DNA of 64,000 nt from assembly GCF_000499845.2 (NCBI RefSeq), contig NC_023749.2, positions 36,033,843-36,097,842 on the forward strand. Direction: 5' to 3'. The position numbers were made by a program, and so were the translations under genes. Positions 44,180 through 57,297 of the stretch are shown in pieces (positions within the stretch are counted from its first letter, which is position 1; each line of letters starts with the position of its first letter). This stretch comes from Phaseolus vulgaris (lineage: Eukaryota; Streptophyta; Magnoliopsida; Fabales; Fabaceae). Under the pieces are notes generated by a model. It was not told the DNA's origin, ran no database searches, and saw nothing but the letters and a program-made list of their open reading frames with translations.

Positions 44180-46892
44180 AGGTTCATTAGGTTGGACGGA
44201 CACATGCAAATAGTTGCACTTTTTCTGAATATGTCCTTTGACAATATGGATATGTTCAAACTAACATATCTACCAAGTTGTAATTATGAGAGACACAAAG
44301 TAAATCACAATCCATCATGCACCACCTTTTACTAGTTTTCCTCACAATCTAAAAGGGCACTCGCATTTTCTACTTCCATTATTAGTAATTTCTAAGTCCT
44401 TTTTTGTATCATATGTATTTATTTTCTCTCTCACAATTTAATAGTATATGTCTTCCTTCCCCCGTGTCAATTCGATATACTTGACCTTAATATAGCAATA
44501 AAAAAACCCAAATTTATAGGCAACATTTCGTATCCACTAAGAGTTATCCCGAATAATAAATACCTACAAAAACATATAATAGTTTTATATTTAATTCAGC
44601 AAATATGTTTAGCAAATACACACTATGTAAATGTAAATACTAAGTTAAGAGTGACCTTTATCTTTTATGTTGTAAACTTATCAATACAATCATATGTTCT
44701 ACATGCATTATCGAATATATTACAATATATAAGGTACTCCATATCAGCATAATCTAACACAAACATCAACCTCATTTAATATACCCACATAAAATTCGTC
44801 ATTTATTTTTGTAAAAAATTAATTTTTGTTACCAAAACAACATCATTTTCCAACATTCTATATTAATGAATCCAGAATAAAAAAAAATTGAAAAGAAAAA
44901 TCCAAAATAATAGTTGAGAATTCTGGAATAAATTTTGTAATTGTTTTTTTATTCCAAAATACGATTTCAAAATATAAAAAAATATAATTCTAGAATTAAA
45001 TTGATTTTATTCTAGAACACATTTCATATAATCCCATAACCTTATGGATTAAGTCTTCCAAAAACTTTCTAAAATTTCCATTTTGGAACCCTTGTGCATG
45101 AATTCTGAAATGCGCTTTCCAGAATTAACTAAAATGGTTATGGAAACACTATCTCAAATACCATGACAACTACCGAATAATGTGTTATCCGAAAGGACCT
45201 CCACCACTTTTAGAAACAATATTTCGGAAGTCATGGCATGTTCAATAAACACATGTTGAATTATGTGTTCCCGAAGACTTTTTCCAGACTTTAAAATCCG
45301 GTAGCCACTTCTTCACTAAAAGATAACAACATCCTTCCATACTTGAAACCACCTAGCCCTGTTTCTAAACAACACCATTAGCTCCACCACATGTTTCCAG
45401 AAGTGTCACCTTCTTCCACCATCAACAAATCACATCCTCCATGGAGCTCATGCCTTTCACATAAGATTTAAGAGTGAAATTGGTATTTTGAAAATTGAGG
45501 GGTGCAAGTAGAAATTGAAGAGGTGTCAGGAAGCAAAAACCAAGAAAAGAAAAGAAAGCTTCAAGGTTAGAGGAAGAACAAAAGAGATGAAGAACTTCAT
45601 TGAAACGCTTGAAAAGAAAAAAAATTGGAAATGAGAAATCTTCCTCCAAGTTGTGAATGCTTGTTCCTTTATCATCATGATTCACTTGTTTTTCTTTTAA
45701 GTTGGATCAAATGTATCACCCAACTCTCATGTATTAGTTTTGATTATCCAAGTATATTTAATTCTTATTTACCATTGATACTAATTTAAGCTGTGTTCAA
45801 TATTTTTTTACAAATCATTAAATATAAAAGCAACTAAAAACTGTTATATATTGTTGTAAATTGAACCAACTCTTAAAGTTAAATAATAAGTAAAGTTTAT
45901 CTCATTAACTATTTAATAAGTTCTTTTATTATGTTTTAAAAAAATGGATAATTAAGAAGAGAACTTAAAAATTAATTATTGAAAAATTAGTAATTAATAA
46001 TATTAATATTAATCAATCCAATAACCTAGATAATACAGAAAAATTAAATCCTGATATTGAATTTGGTGTTTAAGTAATTTTATATTAGTATTGATAACTA
46101 ATACTTGGTTACATTTAATGCAAGTTGAAATTTAATATGAATCCTTGTACAAAATTTAACATCTTGAATAGAATATATAATTATAAACAACACAGTACCG
46201 CACAATTCCCCTTCAATTGACAAGCTCGCCTACCACCGTTTCAATCAGTTTGACATGTCAATCACCAAAGGAATCTCAATACTTTAGTGCTTTGCTTATG
46301 CCTAATCAGAGTAATATTTTCTTACAGCTATTATGATTCAAACTTTTCCAAGGCAAAAACAGGCCAAGGACTTGCAGCAATGAAGGTCATATCAGTTCTA
46401 TTCAGGTATTATCATCCACTAGCTCACCATCTCAACTATATATCAATCTTCATTTATAGTTTAGAAACTTTCAATAATAGGAACTTCTTCCATTTGCTTA
46501 CATAAGGAAATATGGCTGCACCATATCGGAAACTACTATAGTCATGTTGGTTCCTCGATTGTACCTATCTATATCTGCTACCAACAATGCCCTCTGACCT
46601 ATTTTGCATGGTCTAAACTGAAATAATGTTACTGTTAACCTAACATCGGATTATCTTAGAACCCAGTAGCTAGTATTAAAACAGAGGCGAAGACAGAAGG
46701 ACAAGCTTATTTAACATTTACATGCAAATACCAGCATTAATCATAATAGTATCATATGCCAAATACAGTCCGGGGTCACCACTGGGTCCAGTTAGAATAC
46801 TTAGAAGAGAACTAACAAAGCCAAGAAGGTATTGGTAAAATGGATACAACCCTGGGCCAAAATGCAAGCTCAGAGAATTGTACAGTGCCAGC
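44180..46892. other. AT-rich spacer and 3' flank of the bHLH gene
   Basis: No gene is supported. An 87-codon minus-strand frame at 45422-45685 has no recognised domain. The last ~200 bases before 46893 are likely the 3' UTR of the bHLH gene. Confidence 0.55.
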
Positions 46893-49800
46893 TTAGGCAA
46901 CTGGTGGACGGAGTACGTGATCCTGTGAAGTATCCACTGCAGCTGGCGGCATGAATTGCCACATTGCAACTCCTGGATAACTAATAAAAGGTACCAACTT
47001 GTTTCCATGGGCTTGGCCTTGGGCCGCAAATGCGGCAGGGATAGCAGCAGGGGGAGGCATGAAATTGGGTTGTGCATTCAAAGATTTCAGCTGCTGCTCC
47101 AACTTCTCCTTCTCTGCCTTGAGCATCTGTTTCTCATCTCGAAGTTCATTCTTCTCAGCCTACATAACATATAAGGAATTTGATTTCAGAAAAAATTATT
47201 ATTGTGAATTTTTCAGTCTCTGTTAGGAAATGGCGGAGGCAGAAAACTTATAGAGCCATTCCGTTTGAAAAATATGTTTTTACTTTTACTTTAGATACAA
47301 AAGTGTCATCTTGTTTCCACTCTATTTCAATAGTTTGATAGGAAACAGTGAAAATAAGTTATTTCCATCATTGCTACATAAATCTTTGAAAACATAAAAC
47401 AGAAAGAGAACTAATAATTCACTCTCTAACACTTTATGATTGCTAAAATTCTTGAGAACTACAAAATCAGGAGAGAATCACTAAAAAAGCAGTGGAACCT
47501 ACCAAAATTTGTGAATTTCCATAAAATCTAACCAATAGTAGAGTGTGTTCCTAGCATTTCTCAAACAAGGAATATTTCCTTTACCAAATTTCCCCCTAAG
47601 AGATCCACAATATGTAAAACACAAGAAGTCATTCAAATATGAGTATCACCTTTAACTCTTTAATCTTTTCTTGAAGACCCTGATTAGAGTCTTTCAACTT
47701 CTGCGCTTCACCCCGTAACTGTGTCACCATTCGGACAGCATCAATCAGGATAGCAGCCTTGTCAGTTTTCGTAGGCCTTTCAGGCTCCAAAATGGAGCCC
47801 AATTCAACAAACCTAACAATGTCCGTCATATTAGGTACATGCCCCCAGCTACACATTTACATAAAAGCTAAAGGGGAGAATAGAAAGACAGGAGGTAGTT
47901 GAAATTTTGAAGTAGAAATATACTTGTCGTTAAGCTTATCTCTTCGCAACTTCTCCCGACATGCCTTGGAGCTAGTAGCAGCAGCACATGTCTCAGATCT
48001 AACCCTGCAGCCGGAAATGAACAAGAAAATGAGGATAACTTCTTCCATGCAAAAGCTATCTATTGGGGTCACTCCTTTTTCTGAAGTTTAATCATTTGAT
48101 ATAATGTTATGGCTAGTGGCTAGTAAATTTAGTTAAATTATTTAAACAATTAGTATTGCCTTGAGATTTCACTTCATTCTTCAGTCATCATTAATTTATT
48201 ACGGTATAACAAGAAAGGAAACAAAAAAAGAACACTAAATCATCTGAATACTGTAATAGAAAGAAGCACTCAAGCAAAACAAAGATTAGGAAATTAAGTA
48301 AAAAAAAAAGCTACCGAAGAGGGGGTTCAGAATAAGATAGCCAGGTCGCTACACATGTTGATTCTTTGTTTTTTTTCCTTAAACAAAATTATTTCATTCA
48401 ATAAAAATGAAAGGGTAATAGAACATTGTGTACCTTTTTTTTGAGCCAGCCTCCTTGAGACCATCAGAATCCGCCAGTGAGCCATCAATTTCAACACTAG
48501 GAGCAGATAATATTGTAAGAAAGACAAGGTAGTAAAAGAAATGGCTTTTTAATGAGGACATAGACAGAGAGGTAGATGGAGTCATGGATAATGTATTATG
48601 AACAAAATGTCAGAAGCCACCATGTTTGACCAAACAAAAATGTATGGCCTTAAATAAAAAAAATGTTTCAGAAAGGAAAAAGAAACCACTTCACTACAAG
48701 GGAATTGAAATGTATGCATTACTAAGAATATATTACTAAGAATGGTAATAAAAAGGTAGCATTTCATTTTTTACAGGACTCTTACGAAAAATCATTGTAA
48801 ATTATCAGCAAGATTCTGGAAAAATCATTTCACATTCTCACATTGTTAAAACCTTAGCAAAGGAAAAAATGCACTATTGGAAGTTAGAAAAATGATCTAG
48901 CCTTATCTCAGGAGTTGCTTTATTTGGCTCGAGCAGTACCCAAATTTTAGTAAAACCGTTTACAGAAGACTTTTCTTAGTGGTTTCTCATAACACAAATT
49001 AGAATATCCTCTTCATTCTTTACCAACTTCACTTCTCTTACTGCAGACTTTCATCAATCCAATCATCCACCACACCATCCTAATCTCTTACACATTTATT
49101 TGTTGCCCTTATCATCACTTTCACTACCCATAACATTCACTTAATAGAGCATTAAAAAACTTACAAGCCATAACTACACAGAAGAATCTCACCTAGTGTT
49201 AAACAATCACTCCGCGATTACAAGTTATGCCTGAAGCACTTCTTCATTTCATCCACCTAGTTTGACTCCTATTTAAGAATTAAGATGACCCTATAACTTC
49301 AGAAAGTAACTAACCACCTAACTAGGAAGTACAAAATGATCTTCAATTTCATATACAAACGACATAATTACATAAATATAAATATCGAGAAGACAGAATT
49401 AAGGCAATCAATAGTTCCAGAACAGAATTGCATTGAAAACAAGTTAGAAAAATACATCCATTGCATGCTCTAAACAGAAAATTAAGCAACGTGAAAAGCT
49501 GCAGAATCAATTAAAACTAACACGTGCAAGAATGTCCTGAGGCGCCAGAATTAATTCCAACCAGTCGTTAAGGACATGTCTGGATTGAAGTTGGGTGAGT
49601 TTAAAAGTACTTCTCCTCTAAATGAAGCAATTTTCTTCATTTAGAACATCGAAATTCAACACAGTAGTTTTCAAACTTTAACCCAAACATAACGTTATAC
49701 ACCCCCTCAGGCCAGATTCCATCGCGCAACATTAAAAAAACAAAATCATCAACTACAACCACCCTTTCCAAAAAATAAAATAAAAAAAAACGAAAATCAC

Positions 49801-50139
49801 ATTTCTTTGAACAACACAAAATCCTACACCCTATAGCTTCCGAAACACAACCCTAAAATCAAACATTCACAAAGTCAAACAAATCAAACAACGAAGCAGA
49901 AACCCTAATCACGTGAAGGGGCAAAATCAGAGATTACGGAAACGAAAGCGTGAAAAGGAAAAAAAAAAAAAGGCAATTGGCGAAGCGATCTGCATGTACC
50001 CGACATTGGAAGTGGCGTTCAAGGCGTTAGGGGGCCATGTGAAGGCGGAGGAAGGGACGGTGAAGGAGGCATCGGGGACGGGAATATCGTCGATCAAGCC
50101 GTAATCGAAGAGCCAATTGGTGTTTTCCCGGGAAACCAT
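46893..50139 (-). CDS. ILR3: bHLH transcription factor, ILR3/bHLH105-like, five exons
   Basis: On the minus strand, exons are 50139-50000, 48496-48434, 48004-47924, 47812-47650 and 47159-46893 (714 bp, 237 residues) with GT-AG introns; Arabidopsis ILR3 has 234. The start MVSRENTNWLFDYGLIDD matches the family N-terminus. The bHLH domain spans about residues 80-128, with basic region ACREKLRRDKLNDKF and second helix KTDKAAILIDAVRMVTQL. A leucine-zipper-like coiled coil follows to about 172. The C-terminus VAMWQFMPPAAVDTSQDHVL is highly conserved. Group IVc bHLH proteins such as ILR3 form dimers in the nucleus and control iron-deficiency responses; they are targets of BRUTUS-type E3 ligases. The frame is open upstream to an ATG at 50289, so a 50-residue N-terminal extension cannot be excluded. 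bHLH115-like naming is an alternative. Confidence 0.94.
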
Positions 50140-52165
50140 TGTGCGGATTCGATTCCCGGAAAATTGAGGATTTTGCCGTATGGAAAACGCGTTTTTTGCT
50201 TTGTTTACCTCGGAAACAATCAGGGACTGCGCGTGCTGTGTGTGTGTGTGGTGTGCGTGGGGCTTTGCTTGCACGTTTTGAAGTTCCAAGGAGAAGAAGG
50301 GTGAAAAAGATAACTTGTTTATTATTTTTTATTGGAAATAAACCATTTTATTAAACCTAGGTAGATGACAACTTAGTTTATGAAAGAATACAAATTATGT
50401 TTATTAAATATAAATATTATTATTAAGTATTTATAAACAAAATAAGAAATTTAGTAAATTATTTTAGTCATAAATTGTGAATATTATTAAAAGTTATTAA
50501 AAGTTTCTGGGAAAAAGGAAATGTGCGTGTGTGAAAGATGCGAAAAATCGGTGGCAACTGGCAGTCCGTATAGTGGCGGATGTTCGTTGTCAGCTTCTAC
50601 GACAAAACAGTTGGACTTTTGGTATGGAAATACAGGTATAACTTTTTATAAAGTATTATTATTATATTAATAATTTTTATATTATTTTTTTACTGTTTTT
50701 TTGGTATTTTTTTTTAATAATTTGTAATATGCATCTTTATAAATAAATAATTTTTTTAATAGTTAAATATTCATTCACTTTTTTTTAATATTCTAATTAA
50801 AGAGCATGGTGCATATGTTCACATATATAAACATATATGTGCATATTATTATAATATTTTAATATAACACTTTCTTTGCTATTTTTAATTTTTATGTATT
50901 TTGATTATATTTAATTATCATATTTCTAATTTTAAAATAACAAAAAAATCTTTTACAATTAAATAAATAATTTATTTTATTTTTAATTAATTAGCACTTT
51001 TACAAAAATAAAAAAAAAAGTGGTATACTTTTTCTAAGACTGGATTTACATTATAACAATAATATTATACACATTTAATATAGCAGTATTAATCATAACA
51101 TTATATTAAAAAAGTAAAATTGAATTTTATTCATATTATACTACTGTTTATTTATGATTTTAAAAAACTTAGAAATTTTATTAATTTAGATTTTTATTCA
51201 AAAAATGACATTAAATAATTTAAGATATGAATATATTTAGAATTTTGAATCAAATTTTGATTTAAAAATGATATTTCAAATTTCAGGATTTTTATTTATT
51301 TAGGATTTTGAAAATCTTAGAAATTTTATTTAATAATTTTAGATTTTATCTAAGAAAGACTGTTTTTAAGAATTCAATTGGCATTAATAAAAATATATAA
51401 ATCCTTTTTTAAATTAATAATTTATTGTATAACTGATGTTAAGTTTCCATTTAATTACCAATATTATTTCATTTTACTCATTAATGTGTCAATATTATAA
51501 TTTATATTTTGTTTATAAAATCATATAGAATGAAAATTAAAACCAATAAATTTGTTATTATTTTTTTATTTAATTTTGTTTAAAAAAAACTATGAATTAG
51601 TTACCAAAATTTTTGAAGAAGAAAATGAAGAAGGTGAACATTGTAAAATATAAAATACACTATAGATTAAAGTTAAAATAACAAAGAAAAAAAAAATATA
51701 TTACATAGAAATTACATTAAATTTAAATTGTACACTATTAAATAATAAATTCCTAAAAGAAATGTAATTAGTCTTATTCTTATAAGCAACACTTTAATAA
51801 TTTGTCTTTTTCATAAATAAAAAAATACACATGCACATTTGCTTCTGCTTATCTGCAAATAGAACATTTTGCTAAGTTATATAATATAGTACTAATATTT
51901 CTAATTACCAAGGTCAGAAAAATAGAGTGATATTATAAGGCCCAACTTTGAAAAAAATGTTGAGATGACACTTAGCAAAAAGACTTAATGAATGTAATAA
52001 TGAATACATAGGGAGTGATGAGCAATAAATCATCATTACACGTAATTAGTGATGGAAACATAAACAAATTCCAACAAAATAAACTTTCAAAGTTGGATCA
52101 AATAAACAAATTAGATGAAGAAAAAATGAACATTAGATTGTAAAAAATAAATCGTTAATGAGATG
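50140..52165. other. Upstream region of the bHLH gene and AT-rich spacer
   Basis: The region 50140-50300 probably contains the 5' UTR and includes a TG run near 50240. A less AT-rich patch lies at 50520-50640, with no recognised coding sequence. The remainder is AT-rich and gene-free. Confidence 0.55.
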
Positions 52166-52172
52166 AATAGAA

Positions 52173-52470
52173 AAGCTAAATGCAAGAAACACTGAACAGA
52201 TAAGAAAACAAACTGCAGAAAACAAAAAGACTAAGATGAACAAAATGGACAAAAAAGGTAAATGCAAGAAACACAGAACAAAAAAAACAAACAAACTGGA
52301 AAAAACAAAAAGAATGAGATGAACAAAATGGACAAAAAAGCTAAATGCAAGAAACACTGAACAAAATATAAAAAAAATGCAAAAAATGAAAAGAATGAGA
52401 TGAACAAACTGGATTGAACCAATAAATGCAAGAAACATTGATCAGAAAAGAAAAAAGCAAGCAACTTTGT
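52173..52470. repeat. 82-bp tandem repeat, about 3.5 units
   Basis: TAAATGCAAGAAACA starts at 52177, 52259, 52342 and 52423, giving spacings of 82, 83 and 81. Each unit also holds AAAAGA(A/C)TRAGATGAACAAA. The minus-strand open frames through this array are artefacts of the repeat. Confidence 0.9.
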
Positions 52471-52519
52471 TCAGAAAATCCAAAAAAGCAAGCAACTAAG
52501 AACAACTCAAAACGTAAGA

Positions 52520-53030
52520 AACATAGAGCCACGAACATAAATAAAACGGCAGAAAATGCACCACAAAATGGAAATAAATGATAAAAGAATCACCTTTTAT
52601 GTTCGAAGCAGATCAAAGTTTGAAACTTTAATGAGAAACCACAAAAACAACAAAAGCATAAGAAACATAAAACCACAAACATAAATAAAATGACACAAAA
52701 TGCACCAAAAAAATTGAAAGAAATGATAAAAGTTTCACCTTTTATGTTCGGAGCAGTTCAAAGTTCAAAACTTTAATGAGAAACCCCAAGAACAGTGAAA
52801 AGCATAAGAAACATAGAACCACGAACATAAATAAAATAGCAGAAAAATGCCCCAAAAATTAGAAGAAATGATAAAAGTCTCATTTTTTGTGTTTCGAGCA
52901 GATCAAAGTTCGAAACTTTAAAAAGAAACCCCAAGAACAACGAAAAGCATAAGAAACATAGAATAAAAAATACATCAAAACCCAACAAAAATGAAAAGAA
53001 ATGATTAGAGAATCACCTGTTCTTCGACCA
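52520..53030. repeat. 145-bp tandem repeat, three units plus a partial fourth
   Basis: The CACCTTTTATGTTCG landmark lies at 52591 and 52736, with a variant at 52881 and a more divergent one near 53014. Each unit contains GCATAAGAAACATA, GAGCAGWTCAAAGTT and AAACTTTAATGAGAAACC. It follows directly after the 82-bp array and shares AAGAAACAYAGA with it. Confidence 0.9.
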
Positions 53031-53359
53031 ATGAAAAGAGGAAATGAGATATGAACGGGTCTTTGCACATATATTCTCAAAAACCAATCTTGATAACCAT
53101 TTCAAAATTAAAAAATCGCGCCAAGTGAAAAATACCTTAAAGAAGAGATTTGTAATGATGGTAAGGCAATAAGCAGAAGGTGTGCCAAATCGGTGAAAGA
53201 GAAGGGGAAAGTAGAAGAGAAAAAGCTCAGAGTTTTTGAGAGAATGAAAAAAGTAAGGGTTTAGTATGTGGAGGGAATGAAGAGGGTGAGATACGTGGTG
53301 TGCAGAGAGTCTGAGAGAGAGGGAATGCATAGGGTCAGAGTGAAAAAGTGAATATGGGT

Positions 53360-53564
53360 GGGAGATGTGGTTAATTTTTTATGCGCCACGTGTCGTGCAT
53401 TTAGAGAGCCACGATGATGTGCTCTGAGAGTGACACGTGGAAACAGTTCCCTTTGTGGTAAAAAAATATTTTTGAATTTTTTTTAAAAAATTTAAGGTTG
53501 TGACACGTCTCAAAACATACATGTTTGTGCTCCTTCAATTGTTATATAGATATAGATATATAGA
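53360..53564 (-). mobile_element. Possible Helitron 5' end with two G-boxes
   Basis: On the minus strand the terminus would start TCTATATATCTATATCTATA directly after an A, matching the TC start and A/T target preference of plant Helitrons. GCCACGTGTC (53385) and GACACGTGGA (53432) G-boxes and a further GACACGTC lie just inside. The expected CTRR end with a hairpin was not located, so the extent is unknown; the tandem arrays at 52173-53030 may be internal. Confidence 0.4.
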
Positions 53565-53565
53565 T

Positions 53566-54400
53566 TTTACAAAAATTAAAAGTTAAAAGAAAATTTAGAG
53601 ACTAGAAAACAAATATGTTTTTTCAAATATATCTAAATTTAATACCAACTCTATGCATCCCTCACTTTTGGGTTAATTAATTTTTTTTAATCTTGACTAC
53701 TAAAATAAATATGGAAGTGTGAATAAAATATTATAACATAGAGTACAATATCAGACATGTTCTTTAAATGTTTTTTAAATTCAAACATATACACAAAATA
53801 AAATTTATATGAGTTGTCACGTTACATTATTTAAAAAATACTTTATAATATAACATTCTTGAATTAAAAAAAATATATGTTTTTTTCAATTGTAAAGTTT
53901 ATTCAATGACATCTCCCACAAAATAATTCATGATCATCACTAATAATAAAAATAAAGATTAATCTAAAATCAAAACACAATAAACATAAATATCTTTAAA
54001 TAAAAATATAATAATTTGAGTATAATTTTCAAATTGCATAGTTATTTAATAAAATAATTAATTTCATAAAAATAGGAAACATATATGAAGGGTCGCTGAA
54101 TTATGTTTTTAAGTTGTTTTGATAAATATCGTCTCAATAAGCCAGCATTGATAGATAGTAGACTTTCTAAGTTAGATGAACTAATAAAGATTTTCACAAA
54201 TTGGATTTGTAGAACTTCTCCTTCTTTAACTTAGTGCAACAGATATAACATGCAATATACTAAAATAAAAAAAATAAAGGGAAGAAATTGTTTAAGATGT
54301 TTTTATATTGGTTCGTCTAATAATGCAAATTACGACAAATTCTCAAACAATTAATTGAGTTCCACTAGCTGACTATCGCTACAAGATACAAGAGTATGCT
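53566..54400. other. AT-rich spacer, no gene seen
   Basis: No supported frame or repeat between the possible Helitron end and the LINE fragment. Confidence 0.6.
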
Positions 54401-54419
54401 TTCAGCTCATAGCCAATCC

Positions 54420-56040
54420 TATCTAACCCGTACGAGTTTTGTTTGATAACAAGTCACTATTGGCTAATACAAATACTTTTTCAAGGGGAGAATCACTCTC
54501 TAACCATAAAAATTTGTAACCAAATTTATGTGCTTCTTCTAGAGCAAGAATAACACTCATGAATTCAACATCTAATTCAAACTGGAGACCAAGAAAAACA
54601 AAAAAAACCACAAATGAATTCTCCTATACTACCACAAAAGATACATGCACAAGAAGCAAGACTAGGAGAGCCCCATCAATGTTAATATTGATCCAACCAA
54701 CAAAAGGAAACTTCTAAACAACTTTAAAAGTTTGAAGAGGTTTGCTACTCCGAGTGTTAATCACTTAGAATTTTAACATAGAAAAGTCAAGGATATCATT
54801 CTTCATGGATTTAGTAAAAGTTTTATCAGCCAAAGAAATGAGGTCCTTAATAGACTTAATGGCCCAATGAAGATTAATCTTCTGCTTAAATCTAATATTA
54901 TTTCTCATATGCCAGATCATCCAAATAGATAAAGTAACCGCAATCAAATTCACCAATTTAACCAAAGGACTCCCATCAGATTTGATAAAGATCATTCGTA
55001 GAGTGAAAATTAGCATTGGAAAAGATTTATTGAATCTAACCCCAAATATACATAGCAAAGGAACATTCAAAAAACAAATGTTGAATAGATTATTTCTGCT
55101 TATCGCATAAAGAGCACATGGAGAAAAGATGAAAACCTTTATTCTGGATGTCTCTGTCAGTAGGTAACCTTACCATGAAATTTTTTCCAAAGAACCTAAG
55201 TCTTGGCAGGAAGAATGGAGGAAGACCAAATGAGTTTACCCCAACCACAAGGAGAACCAATGTTTGAAAGAAGTCGTCTAGAAGTGATATATGAAGGACA
55301 TTAAAGGAGGGGATCCAAGTACTGTCATCCCAAGCTTGCGAGACTTTAGAAACTAGGGATGCTCTAACTTTATACGACATACATGTAATAATAGACAAAC
55401 TTTTTGAAGAGTACATATCATTCCAAAAGTTGATATCCTTACCCGAGCCAATAGTTCAAGAAATGTGTTTAAGAACCAGGTCATACAAATCTCTTATACC
55501 AATCCAAATGGAAGAAGATTTATATCTAAGAAATTTCTGATATTTAGATTTAAGAAATGTAGCTTTAAGCAACAAGGCTTATTGTTGTAAGCAAAGTTCC
55601 AATCAATGTTTAAAAGATAAGCATTATTCTCCACTTGAAGATTAAAAACTTTCAAACCACCACTCTCAAGAGAAGAACAAATTTTGTGCCAGCTAAGAGT
55701 AGAGATACCTTCCTTCTCAAAGTCACCAATCCATATGAAATTTCAAACCCATTTTTTAACTTGTTTAATTAAAAAGGAGGGTCATTTGTAAACATTGAAG
55801 CTATAAGCAAGGAAATCAAAGATAACCATAATCACCACCTGAAATTTGTCCATCATACTAAGAGTCTTACTCATCCAAGAAGCCAATTTTAGCTTAATTT
55901 TATCAGCCAATGACTGAAGATATCTCTACCTTTAAGAATGAAAAAAAAAAATAGGCATACCTAAATAGTTAAAAAGGAGAGAACCTTGATTGCAAGCGAG
56001 AAAAACTTTAGACTTTCCTATTCAATCTAGTAATGTTATT
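54420..56040 (-). mobile_element. LINE (L1-type) fragment: RT C-terminus, zf-RVT and RNase H
   Basis: Minus-strand similarity begins near 56040 and ends near 54420. It includes the RT C-terminal block (DKIKLKLASWMSKTLSMMDK near 55905-55845; SGGLKVFNLQVENNAYLLNI near 55665-55605), the zinc-binding zf-RVT region (RLPTDRDIQNKGFHLFSMCS with CDKQK near 55175-55090), and the RNase H part (SVILALEEAHKFGYKFLWLE with SDS near 54565-54490). Stops and frame changes are frequent. The endonuclease and catalytic RT domains are missing, as expected from 5' truncation. A clear poly-A tail was not found. Confidence 0.72.
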
Positions 56041-57256
56041 AGTAGTAAAGAAGAAAGAGAATCTTCTTCACAGACAGTTTCCGTTCACTCTGATGGAATG
56101 CCAAATTGCAAAAACAAAATAATAATTTAATTGCAACCACAATTTCTAAATTTACAACACCAAAAATTTGATCATATTAAAATAATAATAAATTTACAAT
56201 AAGCAAACAAATAATAAAATACAATAATTTTTAATTATAATAAATAATGACTTTTTGCTATTGACAAGATTTTATTTTCTTTATAAAAAGAAATGAGAAT
56301 TAAACATCTAACATAATTAATTTTTTTAAATCAACATAATTAATTTTATTAATTTAAAATAAATATAATTAATTTATTATAAAAAATAAAAAAAGCAAAA
56401 ATTTACACATATAATAATAAAATTTACTATATATTTTAAAAATATCATGCCTATAGTAAACTAAATCTACCAAAAAGAATTATAATTTTTAGCAAAAATA
56501 ATAATAATAATTAAAACTATATAAATAAAATAGTTGAATTATCCACCAAATCAATTTGCCCAAAGAATTTCATTCTAAAACTAAACCATTAACATTTTTT
56601 TTTCCTAATATCCATTACTACACTGTTTTTTCTAAAGTCCTCCAATAATATTACTTAAAATATATGCCATACCTAATAAATCAAATCTTAATTCATTCGG
56701 CCATATATAGTATTTAGTATATCAAATTCAGAATTTGTTCACTTTATTTAAGGAATTTTTTTACACCATCAAATCAAAATAACCATATGAACAAATTTAA
56801 AAATATTATTATTAACTAAATATCAATCTCAGTAACTAAATATTTATAAAAATTGCATTTCTTTTCTTTAATTTATCCAACATCATTATAAATTTATTTT
56901 TCTAATGTTTTGAATCATATTTTTCTTAAGATACCACAGAACATCAACCCCAAAATTTCTCTTAGATTAACTAAAATAAGTATTTCGTCATATTTGACAT
57001 CGATAATTTAATACGGAGTTAACACATGTTATCAAAATACATCTCCTTCCAAAAAAGTAACACTTTTCTTTTGTCTAATTCTAAGTCACATATAACACAA
57101 TTATGACCAAAATAATAAAAAGAAAAAGTATTCCCTTACATTTCACATCAGTATTAGAACATTCAATGCTGTTAAAATACCTTTCTCCTTCAAAAAAATT
57201 GCAAATCTTTTTTTTTTTAAATTCTAACAATAATATAAAACAATTATAATAAAAAT

Positions 57257-57297
<41 letters not shown>

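Noticed and set aside
45422..45685. An 87-codon minus-strand frame
   Set aside because: No recognised domain, partner exon or conserved motif; compatible with chance.
52133..53330. Several overlapping Phe/Leu-rich minus-strand frames that look like membrane proteins
   Set aside because: They repeat with the period of the tandem arrays and derive from A-rich repeat units read in antisense; no start context or conserved domain.
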